This document shows positions 49,927 through 61,853 of a stretch of 64,000 nucleotides of DNA, one piece after another. The translations under genes were made by a program, and so were the position numbers. How positions within the stretch are numbered: the stretch's first letter is position 1; every line of letters starts with the position of its first letter. Source of the stretch: Mitragyna speciosa (lineage: Eukaryota; Streptophyta; Magnoliopsida; Gentianales; Rubiaceae); contig CM045565.1 in assembly GCA_024721245.1 (NCBI GenBank), positions 22,580,714 to 22,644,713 on the forward strand, read 5' to 3'. Under the pieces are notes generated by a model. It saw nothing but the letters and a program-made list of their open reading frames with translations, ran no database searches and was not told the origin of the DNA.

Positions 49927-52900
49927 ATGGTGGGAGACATCGACGGCGACATCGCCCGGTGGATTCTCGAGTTCCTTGTCCGGCAACCTCTAGACGACCG
50001 CGTATTAACCTCCCTCATCACCGTTCTTCCTCCCTCGGACGAAAGCTCAAGTCTCAAAAAATCCCTTCTTTTACGCCGAATCGAATCCGAAATCTCCACC
50101 GGATCCGTTTCCGAAAAGTTCCTCGATTTCCTTGAGCAAATTGAGGAATTGGAATCCCAAGGTGAAGGTAAACAACATTCCGATCTAATCAAGGCTGCGT
50201 ATTGCGCAGTGGCAGTGGCGTGTACTGTAAAATTTTTGAAGGACGGTGGTGGGGATGATAGCAAATTTAGGTACTTTGATGCGGTGAAGAGGATATGGAG
50301 AGGAAGGGTGTGTAAAATGGAGAAAGCCGAGAAGGTGGGTTTGCTTTCGGAGGAATTGAGGAGTTGGAGAGATGAGATTGAGGCTGCCGTGTGGGATGAG
50401 AGCATGAGTGGTAATGTGCTGAGGAGGAGTGAAGGGCTTGATGCGGTTGCGACTGTTAGGTTTTACGTTGAAGAAGAAAAAGAAAACATGGGGCCTTCTT
50501 TTCTTGAACTAGTGGCTGAGGCTTTGAGGGCTGATGATAAATTGAGGGAACTTCTTGGGATGGCAGGGGAGAAGCCCGCCAGCTTGCCTAGTGGTGATCA
50601 AAATTTGGGTCATCCTAACGATGTCAATAGAGGTGATTCTGGTTATATTCTGTTAGCTGTTTATGTTAGCAAAGCAGTGGGAAGAATTTATACATTAATT
50701 AGTTAGAAAGCGATGTGAAAACTGCAAAGTATATTTCTTTTTAAACCACTTAGCTAATTTTAAGTTGCTTTCTAGAGTGATGGGGATATTACTTTTTATA
50801 TTTAAATGCTATATAAAAGATGTCTTTTTTTTTTTAATTACTGCATCGTGTTTTAGCTGATCATCATGTTTTATGGTTATATTTCAGCAAATTTTGATTG
50901 TGGTAGATTTTCTTTTCATCGTTGGCAGTATTATATTACTATATGTTCCAATTTTTACAACTTGGGTTCTGGAAATGGTATTTTTTTTCCTGTGTGGGAT
51001 TTCTTATGGTAGTCATTTTGCATGCTATAAGATAAGCTGCTCAATTGCATTTTTTTTTTAAAATGGGATCAGCTTCATTAGTATACTTAGCTGGTGGCTA
51101 TTTAATTTTTATAGATAAAGGAAATGTGATTTTCAGACGGAAGCATATTGCTTCCAAACGAAACCGAGCTGCTCTATCTGGGACATCTAGAGGAGCTAAG
51201 ATCACTGACACTGATGCTTCTGGAGCTGACTTGTCATGCAAAATCAATGATTTGCCATCTACTCCTGAAGTAAATCTCGTGCAGGAAGCTCTTAAATCAA
51301 GCTCTTTGGAGCTTAATGCCATAGTAAAGGACCCACTTCCTGAAGCCTTACGCCTTGCTGAGGCTGTACTTTCTAGCGTTGCAACAAAAGATACAAGTAA
51401 CAAGCCTGCAGAAGAAAATTGTGTAGGGGCCAATCCATCTGTTGCAGAGAGCTCTGGAACTGTTCAAGCTAATGGAGGGACTATAGCTAATCATTGCTGT
51501 GAGCATCAGAAAGGTGACCCTAAACTGAGTTTAATGGCTAGAAACAGTACTGCTCATACTCTTGAGGTAATGTGTTGCTCCCAATTCTGAATTTACTTCA
51601 TAAGCACTTGTGATTGTTCCTAATAAGGCTGGAATATACTGAACTTGATTGTTTAACAGAATTTTTCCCTGTGAAAGCAAATTTCCTATATTGAATGTCG
51701 TTTATTGCTTAACTATTTCAGGTTTATTTGAGTCCCTATGTTGGGGTATGGTGAGATATATTTTTTTTTTAATTGTCTGTCCAATTGTTCCTTTTGACTT
51801 TGTCTCGAGATTTATGATGGTTACTATATTTATGCATATGAAAACTGGCTTTGAAGCACTTTTGATGGTTCAAATCATTTTGTTGTATTTCATAAGGGGT
51901 CTGCTGTGGATGTGCTAATTAGATTGAGATGGGTATGGTTCCTGTTATCGACTACTATAATTTGGTGAGTTCTTAATGTGCCTGAGTACAAATTTAGGGT
52001 AAATGAGCTTGATTTTTGCTATTTGGTTGTTATTCCTTACTGACTTAGGGTCTAATCATTTTGTCAGAGAGAATTTAAGGGATAAGCAATGATTATCCTA
52101 CTTAAGCATTCCAACCCTGATGGTACTTGGGTATTCTGCATTTAATCTGATATGGCATCTCTTATTTATAAGCACCTAAGTAAGTTCAGGTACTTACTGA
52201 ACAGTTATTTCATTAGACTAGATATGCAAGGCCCCACATTTTTTATGAAGTTCAGATCCCAAACACATTATGCAACTGCGAAATATTGTATCGTTAACTC
52301 TTTGTCAATGGACTGAAATTAGGAGTGTATATTTAGAATCCCACAAGCATATTTTTTCTGATTTCTTTTGTGTGCATGGAAGAATTAGTGCTATTGGATT
52401 TTCTTGAACATCAAGTTGACATGATTGGTGTTCTTAATCCATTTTTGAAGTTTTGTGAAAAGCAAATGCGATGGCTCTTTTTTTCTCAGAGAAGTAATTT
52501 GCCTTGAGTGCAAAGCATTTCATGAATACTTTTCTTAATGTGTATTTTTCTGTCAAGTATTTTCTTTTTGTAAATTTGTAGAGTTATTTGTAAATATGGA
52601 ATCTTCTTTCGGATGTGAAAGTTTACTATTGAAAAATGCTAAATTGTATTTGTAGTGGGACGATTCAATCGATGGCTTTCCTGAAGAGTCACCAAATCGT
52701 GGAACTGGAGTTAGGTTACCTAGTCCCAAGAGAGGAGCAGTCACTCCTTTGCAGATATATGAAATGAAAGACTTGAAGAAGAGGAGAAAAATGAAGAGAT
52801 GGAGTGCATCAGAAGAAGATACGTTGAGGATGGCAGTAGAGAAGTATATAATTGATTGTATTTGGACATTGGATTAGAGTTCAATTCCATGTCTTAGAGG

Positions 52901-53248
52901 GAATGTGTTGATGTTGTCCATTTGATTCTTTCTTGACCATTAATTGATTGTGTATTATGTTCTGTCAATCTCCTTTGGCACATTCCTGCTTTCTTATGTG
53001 TGACACAGGATATTTAGTAGTGTCAGGTTTGCTGTAGTGACAGACTTCTGTAATCATGTTGTTGCAGGTTTGGAAGAGGAAACTGGAAGCTTATTTTAAA
53101 TGCTTATAGGCATGTATTTGAAGAGAGAACTGAGGTAAATGTTCCTGCACAATAGTCTTATTGGCACACTGATGACTCCGTATGTTAATTTAACTGATGG
53201 TTCTTTTAGGTTGATTTGAAGGACAAGTGGCGTAACATGACGCGCTGA
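49927..53248 (+). CDS. TRF-like (telobox Myb) protein
   Basis: This is a plant TRFL family member. The family is related to double-stranded telomere-binding proteins through a single C-terminal Myb domain. Five exons: 49927-50632, 51121-51566, 52656-52843, 53068-53134, 53210-53248, giving 481 residues. The N-terminal part is helical and acidic (MVGDIDGDIARWILEFLV, a SANT-free family region) and is followed by a polar linker (exon 2). The Myb domain lies at about 427-481: KRRKMKRWSASEEDTLRMAV, FGRGNWKLIL and the telobox motif VDLKDKWRNM at 470-479. The chain ends two residues later (TR), so no C-terminal extension follows the third helix. This form is expected to lack the extension needed for strong telomeric DNA binding in the longer TRFL class. 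Introns are in phase and there is no lesion. A telobox (TAGGGTTT, 49902-49909) lies just before the ATG. In Arabidopsis I recall TRFL7 (At1g06910) adjacent to nardilysin, as here. Confidence 0.92.
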
Positions 53249-54333
53249 TGCTAACTTTTGGAGGAACTTAACTACATCTTTTTGTTTATTGGCAATAGGC
53301 ATGTACTTTGTATAGCTTTTGCATTTTCATAACCAGACGTTCTTTTGATGCTTCTGTTTTTAAAAGAACAACTAGTTTAGGGCTGTCTTATTTTGGGGAA
53401 GGTTTGATAAATATCTGTATATTTTGTCTCATAGTGAAGTTTATCCTCCTGCAGTCAGGATTAGGAGCATAATGATGTAACTAACAGTACAACAGTTCAT
53501 ATCTGTTAGTAATGTTTTCAAAAATGGGAATTAAAGCTGTTGCTATAAAGTTGTTCCTTTTCTTCCTTGCCATTGTGTCATTTACTCTACCAGAAGTTAC
53601 AATCTTATCGCTGCTTTTCTAATTGTGCTGAAGGCTTTATTTAAATCACTTGCTTCTGATCATTGGAGGTATTCCTAACCTCTTACATGTCTATTTGCAG
53701 CTACCTAATTGGTTAACAATGGCTGAAAAATGCTATGGTGACAGTAGTTATGAAAAATGAGTGGTAAGTTTTGTCACTTAAGTAGTAAGTTGTATCAAGT
53801 AATTGGTAAGTTCTGCTGTGAAAAATGATAATAATTTGTAGTAGCAAATGTCACCAGAGTATTGTTCACCAAGCTAGATTAACCAAGTGAGCACGGAGGT
53901 TAAGGTGTTTTTATGTCCGTTTGGAATTTTAGTGCCAAAATGTGTTACTGAAATATTTGCGGCTGAAATAGATGTCCCTCTTGTCCAAACACGTGAATTA
54001 GCTCAGCATGTCAACAGTGAGATTGTTCATATCTGCAGGGTATTTAGGAGCCATATTACAAGCAAGACTGGTTACAAGGTGATTCCAGCTCATTAAAGAA
54101 GCTAGCTGGTTTTCAGTAACTTTAGTCTTGTCCGACGATTATGTGGATCCTGTATCTTTGCTGTGTTAAAAATAAAAAAGAAAATATAAATATTCACTAC
54201 TGTCCTGGAATACGGTGACCGAACTTAAGCCGCGTAAATTACGAACGGGCTGAAAGGATCAGCTGTGTTTGATCTTTTGCTGATCTACGTCAGCTTATAC
54301 CTAAACATAACAAAGGAGCACTTTCTTGCAAGG
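53249..54333. other. Convergent 3' region between TRF-like and bZIP genes
   Basis: About 1.1 kb holding the two 3' UTRs of convergent genes. A 69-codon open frame at 53887-54096 matches no family I know. Nothing else was recognised. Confidence 0.6.
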
Positions 54334-56234
54334 TTAGAGGGCCATCGTGTTGACGAGGGGCTGTGAACTTGTTACATGCAAATGGGGTGGGATCATACTG
54401 GGCTGGGAATTGTGAAGTAGAGGCAACTGCTTTTGGTGGATTGAGAATGAAGTAAACTGCAGAGTTGCTGATTGGCACGTCTGGGAATCTTCCATTTCCA
54501 TCACGACAGTTTTGAGACGTTCGATTTCCAGTTTCAGTGCTTCAATTTGAGCTACAAACAAGAGAACAGTGCCTAATTTAGGACCAATATGATGTGTCAT
54601 GAAAAAAATTATGAAATTCTAATATGAAAGTCCAAACACAGAACTGGATGAAATTCTGATATGAAAGTCCAAACCCAAAAGTGGCATGATGTCCAGAGCC
54701 ATTCATGCGTACGAAAGTAAACATAAAATGCCTGATGGAAAAAAAAACACGAGAAGCTGAGATAATAGTTAAACTTGCAGGAACATACCATCGATTTGCT
54801 CAGCTTGAGACTCCATGGTCTGCAACTGGCGTTTTAGCTCTGACTTTTCAGCGGCAAGCTCTGTCGTCTCCCTCTTAAAAAATTTATATTTGGAACACCC
54901 AAAAACGTTTGCACAAAACAGAAGTAGTTTTTCAAATAAAATTTCAGCATGCATCCGTTTTAGACGATACTATAACATTTAGATCGAGTCATGGCATGCT
55001 TTCTGGAGATGAAATGAATCATAACAAACCTGGTTTGTAGTGAGTCGTGTGGTTAGCGAAGTCACCTCCCAATTAAGCTTCTTCACCTTTTCCTTGAGAT
55101 TTAATACGTATTGAGCCTCTCTCTCTTTTGAGCGTGCTGCAGAATGTCGATTTGCTACAATCCTGAATTCAACAACGACCACAATAACTAATACCTCAAT
55201 AAAGGCAAAATATACTACGGACTTCGGAATTGGACAGAGGCTCGTATGTAGGTAGATGACGTCCGAGGCACGGTTTTCCGTTGTTGGCAACATGTTAGGC
55301 TTGGATCCTTTTCCATGTCATGGTTCCATCTGATCTGAAGCTCAATAACTCTTAGTAAAAAACTTTCTACGTCCATAGATTCAGGTTAATAACTGATACA
55401 AAATTTGTTTAAGGCTTCAATTGACGCATAACTAAATGTCTAAAGACTTCATCAGCAGCCTTAGCTCAAACCCTCCAAAATTCTCCGTGTTCCTATGCAC
55501 ATAAAATGTCGTAACAATTCAAAACTAGCTAGTAAAGAAGAAAACAGAGAGGAAAATATACCATGTCTTGAATTATTAGTTAATTTATTTAAAAGTGATA
55601 ATTTAATTTGCTTTTAACTCTTGAATCAATCCATGCAAAGACATCCACCGAAAGAGTTGATAATATTATACCTTTTAGCCCGCTTAGGATCAATCGCCCA
55701 AAGCTCTGCCAACTCTTCGGGGGCCATTGCCTTTCTTGGCTCCACAAACCTTGTTTCATCACCTCCCAGACGCCTTTGCCTTTGTCTCCTTGGCTGAGTC
55801 TTGATTACATTCTTGCCTCTCTCCTTCCTCTTCCGCCTCCCGCCACCAACACCGCCACCATTGCCGGCAACAAACCCGCCTCCTTTTTGAAGAGCGTCAT
55901 CCTGAAAGCTGACGACGTTTTTTCCTTCCTTCTCTTCCAGCTTTTTCACGTCAAAGTAAATCGAGAAAACATCATCAATATCATCAAGCCCAACGTCGCC
56001 AACGTTCCAGGACGAGAAGCAGTTTAAGGGGTCATCGTCCACGTCGAGAATGACATTGTCGTCGTTGTCAAACGTTCTGAACATTAACTCCGGCAATGAC
56101 CCGCAATTCAGTGAACTGTTGAAGCGAGAACTGAGGTCGGAGTTGGGAGTTTCGAAGAGAAGAGCAAACGGCGTCGTAGCATGAGTTGCGGGAGAAAGCG
56201 AGGGGTTTGGCTCTTTTAGGTTACTTGAATTCAT
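54334..56234 (-). CDS. Group I bZIP transcription factor (VIP1/RSG/bZIP18-like)
   Basis: This is a plant bZIP of group I, nuclear regulators of vascular, mechanical-stress and pollen genes. Four exons: 56234-55672, 55162-55030, 54873-54789, 54551-54334, giving 332 residues. The N-terminal part is acidic and holds DDIDDVFSIYFDVKKLEE. A Gly/Arg-rich stretch follows, then the conserved MAPEELAELWAIDPKRAKR that leads into the basic region IVANRHSAARSKER (189-202). Lys (K200) occupies the position normally held by Arg in N-x7-R, a hallmark of group I. The leucine zipper follows (YVLNLKEKVKKLNWEV, then about 235-275). The C-terminal tail is short (ends PLVNTMAL). The start is the ATG at 56234. The three introns inside the bZIP-zipper coding part are at the positions usual for this group. 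The gene is intact. Nearest Arabidopsis relatives I recall are bZIP52 (At1g06850) and bZIP18 (At2g40620), both in the matching neighbourhoods. Confidence 0.93.
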
Positions 56235-56352
56235 CAAAGATGATAAGATAAATTTTGAAAAAGGAGTTTTGGAAGATTTTTTAGGAAAAAAAGAAAAGGA
56301 TATGGGGTTTTGTTATTCAAAAATTCCCAGTAAAAATTGCATTTTCGGGGTC

Positions 56353-56360
56353 TTTATATA
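56353..56360 (-). promoter_or_regulatory. TATA box of the bZIP gene
   Basis: TATATAAA on the minus strand, about 120 bases upstream of the start codon, in a region otherwise free of features. Confidence 0.65.
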
Positions 56361-58253
56361 GGGGAGATTTTGGATAAGAAAAAAGAAGAAATTGATGAAA
56401 ATGTCATTAAATTTTCAATTTGGTGTTGACGCTAAATTTGACCAGTTGAATAAGAATAAGATCACTGACCAGTGACCACCCTATGTTCCTATTCACAAGG
56501 AAGTTTTCTTTGGTCAAGAGAATATTCTCTTTAATACTACAAGCATTTTTTTTTGGCGTCTGTAAAATTTCTAGCTTATCTTCCACCCCTTGTTCTTATC
56601 AACTTTATCATTAGCAATTAAGAGGAATCATATAATTTTCGTTTTGGTCATCCACTAAACATCATATATGAAGGAAAAACCTCTTTCTTGCTGACACAAG
56701 AAGGACGCAAAGGAATTTTCTCAATTGGGAAAGCTCGTAGTCCTACTCTCTGTCTCTAATCTGCCTAAAATGTAGTAGCCCATCAAGCCAATTAACCATT
56801 TGCCTCTGGCCTATATCGAGTCAAATCTTGTTTTGAGTTTGTTACAGTAAAACCAATATTAGCCGTTCACAATATTACCCAGTTCTTCATATTTACTACG
56901 ATGGTATTAATATATGTTTCATATCATCAAATATTCAAATAAGAGAAAAACAGGGAACTAGTTGTTAATCTTAAGTTGCACCTTTTTTATTCTGTATCAT
57001 GTCCTTGTTTAAAACGGTCCCTTCTCTGAATTGCTTATCAATAATAGCCCGGAGACTAAAGGAGCGAATAATTTAAAGAATAATCCAGAAACTTAAAAAG
57101 AGAAACTCTAGTCTCATCAAATCAAAAGCGTACGACTGCAAAATTTGTTTTTCTGCTGTGCCGAATCAAGATTCTAATGTCAGATAACCACATCTAATGA
57201 TGAATTATAAAAAGCAACTGGACCATTAGTACTTTGAGTCGATGGAACATTGGAACTAACCAAAAAAAAAAAAAAAAGGAAAAAGCCAAGAGAGAGCCAA
57301 CGTTTGGAGGATTAATAAAAAGAAATTTTCCTCTAGAAAGAACTGATGCAAAGATGCACATGCAATTTTGCAATTTAGGGTTTGATTGTGTTAGTTTGGT
57401 TGGTGAAATGGTGAATCGTGGCTCACTCTCATCATCATTGGACTAGTAGTCTAGAACTACTACTGCTCCAGTTTCAAAATGATGCAGTAATTATTTTCAG
57501 AATATGACAAATTACTTGACCGACTCAAATCACATCAACATAAAAAAATCTTCCTTTCCATCACCTGTCTTCCAGAAAATATCTACTCTGTCGTGTTGCT
57601 TACATACTTGGCAAGTGACTACATGGCATAATTGATCTTGATGTCATGCACACTATCCACGGATTACCAGGAATACAACTTTCAGCATTTATTAAATTGG
57701 TTTTCCATTCAAAATCCACCACACTATCGATTATGGAAGTAAGTTGGTAGTTTAGTTTACCTAGTCGCGAGTAATTTTAATGCAGACAATCATGTTGATC
57801 AAACCTTTTCAGTGCTTACAAACCTAGTACTAGAATACTATACTAGATAAGCTTAAGGTAAAGTTGGTTCCTTTCTCTCCACTCCTACCACCATCACATT
57901 GGCCATAGCCATCCATCCATACTGGACCAACACTAATAAAGCCTTATGGTCCCAATTTCCATTCCCAGAGAACACTTTAATTGATTCTCAATTCCTCTCT
58001 TCCTCCCTTATCCGTGTGACCAATTGGATGCCTTTCCAATGCTTCGATCTTGTTGGAATCCTTCCAACAATTTCTCGTTTTCTGTCTAAACATTGCTGAA
58101 GTTGTCTCTTCCTTGGTCATTATGTCTACCGCGAAGTGCATGCGGATCCCAGTAAAATGAATTCAAGACTACCTCCTCTGTAGAAGCAACACGGCAAAAC
58201 ACTTCTAGCTTTTATACCTAAATTAGTAACTATTTAAAGAAAAACCATTAGCT
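56361..58253. other. Divergent intergenic region between bZIP and RING-H2 genes
   Basis: This is the shared upstream region of two divergently oriented genes. It is AT-rich, contains an A-run near 57259-57275 and short frames without motifs. No repeat class was recognised. Confidence 0.6.
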
Positions 58254-58778
58254 ATGCCGATGAGAAATCAACAAAATCGATATTATCTGCCTCGGCTCCT
58301 CCTCAACACCGATGTTACAGCTGCTGCAACTAACGAGACAATAAAGAGCCCGCCACATGTCTCTGCGAGTTTTGACAGCAATATGGTGATAATTTTAGCA
58401 GCTTTGCTATGTGCACTAATATGTGCACTTGGCCTAAATTCCATTGTACGTTGCGCTTTAAGATGCAGCCGAAGATTGGCCTTGGGAAGTCCGGAGGGTG
58501 TTGTTGCTGCACACTTGGCCTCAACAGGTCTAACGAAGGACGCATTACGTCGAATCCCGGTGGTTGTTTACAACTCAGGAATCAATGTTTCGGCTACGGA
58601 GTGTCCCATATGCCTTGGAGAATTTACTGAAGGAGAAAAAGTACGGATTTTACCAAGTTGCAATCATGGTTTCCATGTCAAGTGTATAGATACTTGGTTA
58701 GTGTCACATTCATCGTGCCCAACTTGTCGGCAGTTATTGTTTGGACATCCTACGACTCCAACTACCTTTGCACAGTAG
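58254..58778 (+). CDS. ATL-type RING-H2 E3 ubiquitin ligase
   Basis: This is a membrane-anchored E3 ubiquitin ligase of the plant ATL family. It is a single intronless frame of 174 residues, as is usual for ATLs. One hydrophobic segment spans about residues 43-62 (MVIILAALLCALICALGLNS), followed by a basic stretch. The GLD region GLTKDALRRIPVVVY (92-106) is the family's second signature. The RING-H2 finger has all eight ligands: C117, C120, C136, H138, H141, C144, C155, C158, with the diagnostic Trp in CIDTWLVSHSSCPTC and Pro after the seventh Cys. It resembles the small ATL72-ATL80 group. The substrate is unknown. The start is the first ATG of the frame. Confidence 0.95.
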   Translation: MPMRNQQNRYYLPRLLLNTDVTAAATNETIKSPPHVSASFDSNMVIILAALLCALICALGLNSIVRCALRCSRRLALGSPEGVVAAHLASTGLTKDALRRIPVVVYNSGINVSATECPICLGEFTEGEKVRILPSCNHGFHVKCIDTWLVSHSSCPTCRQLLFGHPTTPTTFAQ

Positions 58779-59609
58779 TGGGCAACAGTTACCTAGTAGA
58801 GGAGCTGAAGCTGATTGATCATGAAGTTCTCTGCTGCTGCAGATTTTGCCGTGAAACATCGGGAAATCTGTTTTAGGAGGTAAGTCATTTAAGTAGTTAA
58901 TTAACCTTTTCAGTAAGAAATTGGAGAGGAAGATATGATTAAGGTAATCATTCCTGTTTCGCGAATTCGAGACATTAGGATTACTCTTTGATTTAGGTCT
59001 ATTAGTGCTTCTTTTTTTATGTATACATCTTTTCTGTAAGTCCAAATGCTAGCCTGCACTTGTGGGGGATGGATTTGGCCCAACAGTTGAATGAAACAAC
59101 AGAACATGTATTAGAACATGTTACCGAGACAAAACAACATAAAAATTATATGGGCCGTCTCGAGTCTCTGGTGTCGCTAATGTAAAATCGTTAGTCGGCT
59201 CCATTTCTCGGTTCCTTAATTGCTGTTTGTACAATCTTAGCATAAAATTCCAGTTTGAATGAGTCTTGGGGGGGCTGGATCTTAGAGGACAATTGTGGTT
59301 CTGGTTTTGTCATTCGATTACAGTGGTGCATACTTCTTTTTTTTTGAAAACGCAGCGGTGCATACTTGTAAGAAAGTAGGCTTAATTATAGAACCCGGAG
59401 TAGAAGGCCCAAGCTCCAATTGCAACTAAAAAATCCAGATGTGAAAGGTCATTGCACTCCAAGAATACAATACACTTAAAAGACGTGTTGCCAAAATCAA
59501 AAAACAAAAAAATACTAGTTAATCCAGGCATAAAACAAACGAAGCAACAACAATAGTGAATGCGGTTCAATTAAAACCCTGAACTTTAATTTGCCCTGCC
59601 TTCAATTTT
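58779..59609. other. Convergent 3' region
   Basis: About 0.8 kb between the RING-H2 stop and the stop of the minus-strand zinc-finger gene, presumably their 3' UTRs. No other feature was seen. Confidence 0.6.
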
Positions 59610-61765
59610 CTAGAAAGGCATTGGATGGTTAGTAGGTGAATAATAAGGCGAATAAGGTGAGCCCACCACAAATGAAGACTGGGTGTTGCTGACAAAAGAA
59701 GGTGGGTTGTTGCTGGTGTGGTTGTGTCCTCTGGTTGGAGTTGTTGGGGCAGGACTTCTTGATCTAGACACCATCCCACTTCGACCATATCGATTCTCTC
59801 CACTTCCCCTCGGTCCTTTCTCAGCCCACTTCAATTCTTGTTGTTTCACTAGGCTAGGATATCCCATGCAACATCCAATTTGTCCTGCTTTCTGAATGTA
59901 CCTGTTAATAGATAAATCCCAAACAGAAATAATTTTCTTTAGTATTGAAAATTTTGACATCTTGAAGAAGTTTTGATGTTATCTCAAACTGTTAATTTGG
60001 AGCTACTATCGGCATTTGTCACAAATTTACTGGCTGAATTGACTATCATCAGACGCCAAAATAGGGTGAAACCAAATTACTAGGGACAACTGAATTTGAG
60101 GCCTTTCGGGCATGTTATTGCTGGCTCATTCTGTCTTTCTACTCCAATGACTACGTCAAAGGAGAGAATTTTTGGCCTGTCGGGCATGTTATTGCAGGCT
60201 TACATTAGTTTAGTATTAGATATTTCCTAATTTCTGTATGGATAATCTGAATTGAATTTGGTTGTCTGATGTTACAATAAATCATTTCTTGTTTCTGTTT
60301 GATCAGGGTTTAAATTTGTATGATATATTTATCTACTTGTCCATGTAATTACCAGATTTATATATAAACTATGGGAAAATTAAAGGGTACCTTTGACTGA
60401 ATCTTCGTCCCAAACACTCGATACACTTTCGACCCTCTGTCATCTCTCCCATACCAATGCCCACGCATTGCCGGCAATAGACTCTTCCGCAGACCTGCAC
60501 GGAGTATAATATATTTTAGTCACTCATTCCACCGCTATACCAAAAAAAACTCCCAATTAAACAAACTACAGTAATCTAATATCAGTAATAACCATCTAAC
60601 AAGAAATCAAATTTAGACTGAAATAATGCGAGTTGTATGTTTATTAACATCTCATTAATAAGGACCCTAAGAAGATATATAGGAATAGAATCAAGGTATA
60701 AGGAACATGATTAATCGGAATTAGATTATGAAGTATGCGCATGTTTGTATCTTTATTCTCGTTAAATTTTATGCAACACGTAGTTTACAAATATGCTATG
60801 TTTTGATACACGTAGTTAGACTATTCGTGCATATATAGGGACAACTTAAACCCCTATGTTCAAAAACAAGGCTCTGTTTGTTTACTTGTGTTTTCTAAAA
60901 GTATGTTATTTAAAAACTTTAAATACGTTTCTCAACTAAGTTTTTATCTTACAAATACATCTAGCGAGAAGAATCTTTTAAACTGCTATAATAATATTTA
61001 AAAAAAAAACAACATTCAGACGGATCCATGTCTAATGTTGGAAGAATTAACAAGAATTACGGCAAAAAAATAAAAAAGGCATACCATAAAAATGTTGAGA
61101 ATGGCAACAAATTAATACTTTACCAGGCAACGATGACGGAAAATATAGATGTAGGTACTGCAGACGGTACAAATATTGGAGTGAGGAATTCCAGGTCTTC
61201 TCCTTGCACCTCTCTGAGGGTATGCACTCATGCCACTCATCTGGCTCATGTCGTCATAAATGATGCTATTCTGCACCTTATGGTGTTGGTGACTATAGGG
61301 GCTGGCATGATGATCACCATTATCAGGAGTTTCTCCATGACCATAATGATGACTTCGATGACCATGCTTACCTGCGGCATAATCATGATCAAGGCCACCG
61401 TGGTGCAAATGATTTTTATTCATTGGTGAATTATACGTGTCTCGACCGCGGGACAGATGATGTATATGAGGAAGGTGGTGAGATTGATAGTGAATACGAT
61501 GATCACTGCGGGCTGATGCTTCTAAGCCTCGGCTGAAATCCAAGCTAGGCAATTTGGTTAAGGGTGCAACTTCTTCTTTTCTTGGGCTAGGTTCAGTAAT
61601 GGGATCCAAAGGGGGGGAAGTTTTCCTTTCTGTTGAGGAGTGAGCATTTTGTTGTCTCACTTCTGCCAGGTCTTGAAAGGTAAGGTTAACTGAGTCATCA
61701 GGGATCCCTGAATACAATTCTTCCAGCTCTAATTTTGCTTTTGCTATTTTTGCTAAGTCCCCCAT
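59610..61765 (-). CDS. FYVE-like zinc-finger, His-rich protein (XLG-like)
   Basis: This belongs to a plant family often labelled extra-large G-protein-like because of its Cys-rich domain. It lacks a G-alpha domain and its function is unknown. Three exons: 61765-61124, 60494-60391, 59901-59610, giving 345 residues. The N terminus is conserved: MGDLAKIAKAKLELEELYSG and DSVNLTFQDLAEV. A His-rich middle (about 105-185) carries clusters such as HHLPHIHH and HGHRSHHYGHG. A zinc finger follows with eight cysteines, C199-x2-C-x10-C213-x2-C-x4-C221-x2-C-x13-C238-x2-C241, including HRCLVCGRVYCRQC. This spacing and the CGRVYC core resemble FYVE fingers. The tail is Ser/Pro-rich with SRSPAPTTPT. The start is the ATG at 61765; the same frame extends upstream without another ATG. 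Introns are in phase. A TATA box lies at 61846-61853. Family assignment is good; the biochemical role is not known. Confidence 0.9.
60881..61020. mobile_element. Short MITE-like element, copy 2
   Basis: This AT-rich sequence resembles 22805-22965 in order and content (GTTTGTTT, GTGTTTTCTAAAAGTATG, AAATACGTTT, GTTTTTATCTTACAAATACAT, AGAAGAATCTTTTAAA, TATTTAAAAAAAAAA). It lies in the first intron of the FYVE-like gene. Exact ends and class are not resolved. Confidence 0.6.
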
Positions 61766-61845
61766 TGTTTTCGGAGAGAGTGAGTGTGGGTGGGAGGGTG
61801 TGTGTTTAGGTGTGGGATTTTTTGAATGCGAAGGGGTAGTATTCG

Positions 61846-61853
61846 TATTTATA
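61846..61853 (-). promoter_or_regulatory. TATA box of the FYVE-like gene
   Basis: TATAAATA on the minus strand, about 81 bases upstream of the chosen start codon, which supports that start. Confidence 0.65.

Noticed and set aside
49914..50405. 163-codon minus-strand open frame
   Set aside because: It is the antisense shadow of the first TRF-like exon.
55608..56027. 139-codon plus-strand open frame
   Set aside because: It is the antisense shadow of the first bZIP exon.
61028..61429. 133-codon plus-strand open frame
   Set aside because: It lies antisense to the His-rich exon of the FYVE-like gene. Its Met/Thr-rich translation reflects the reverse of His codons and has no motif.
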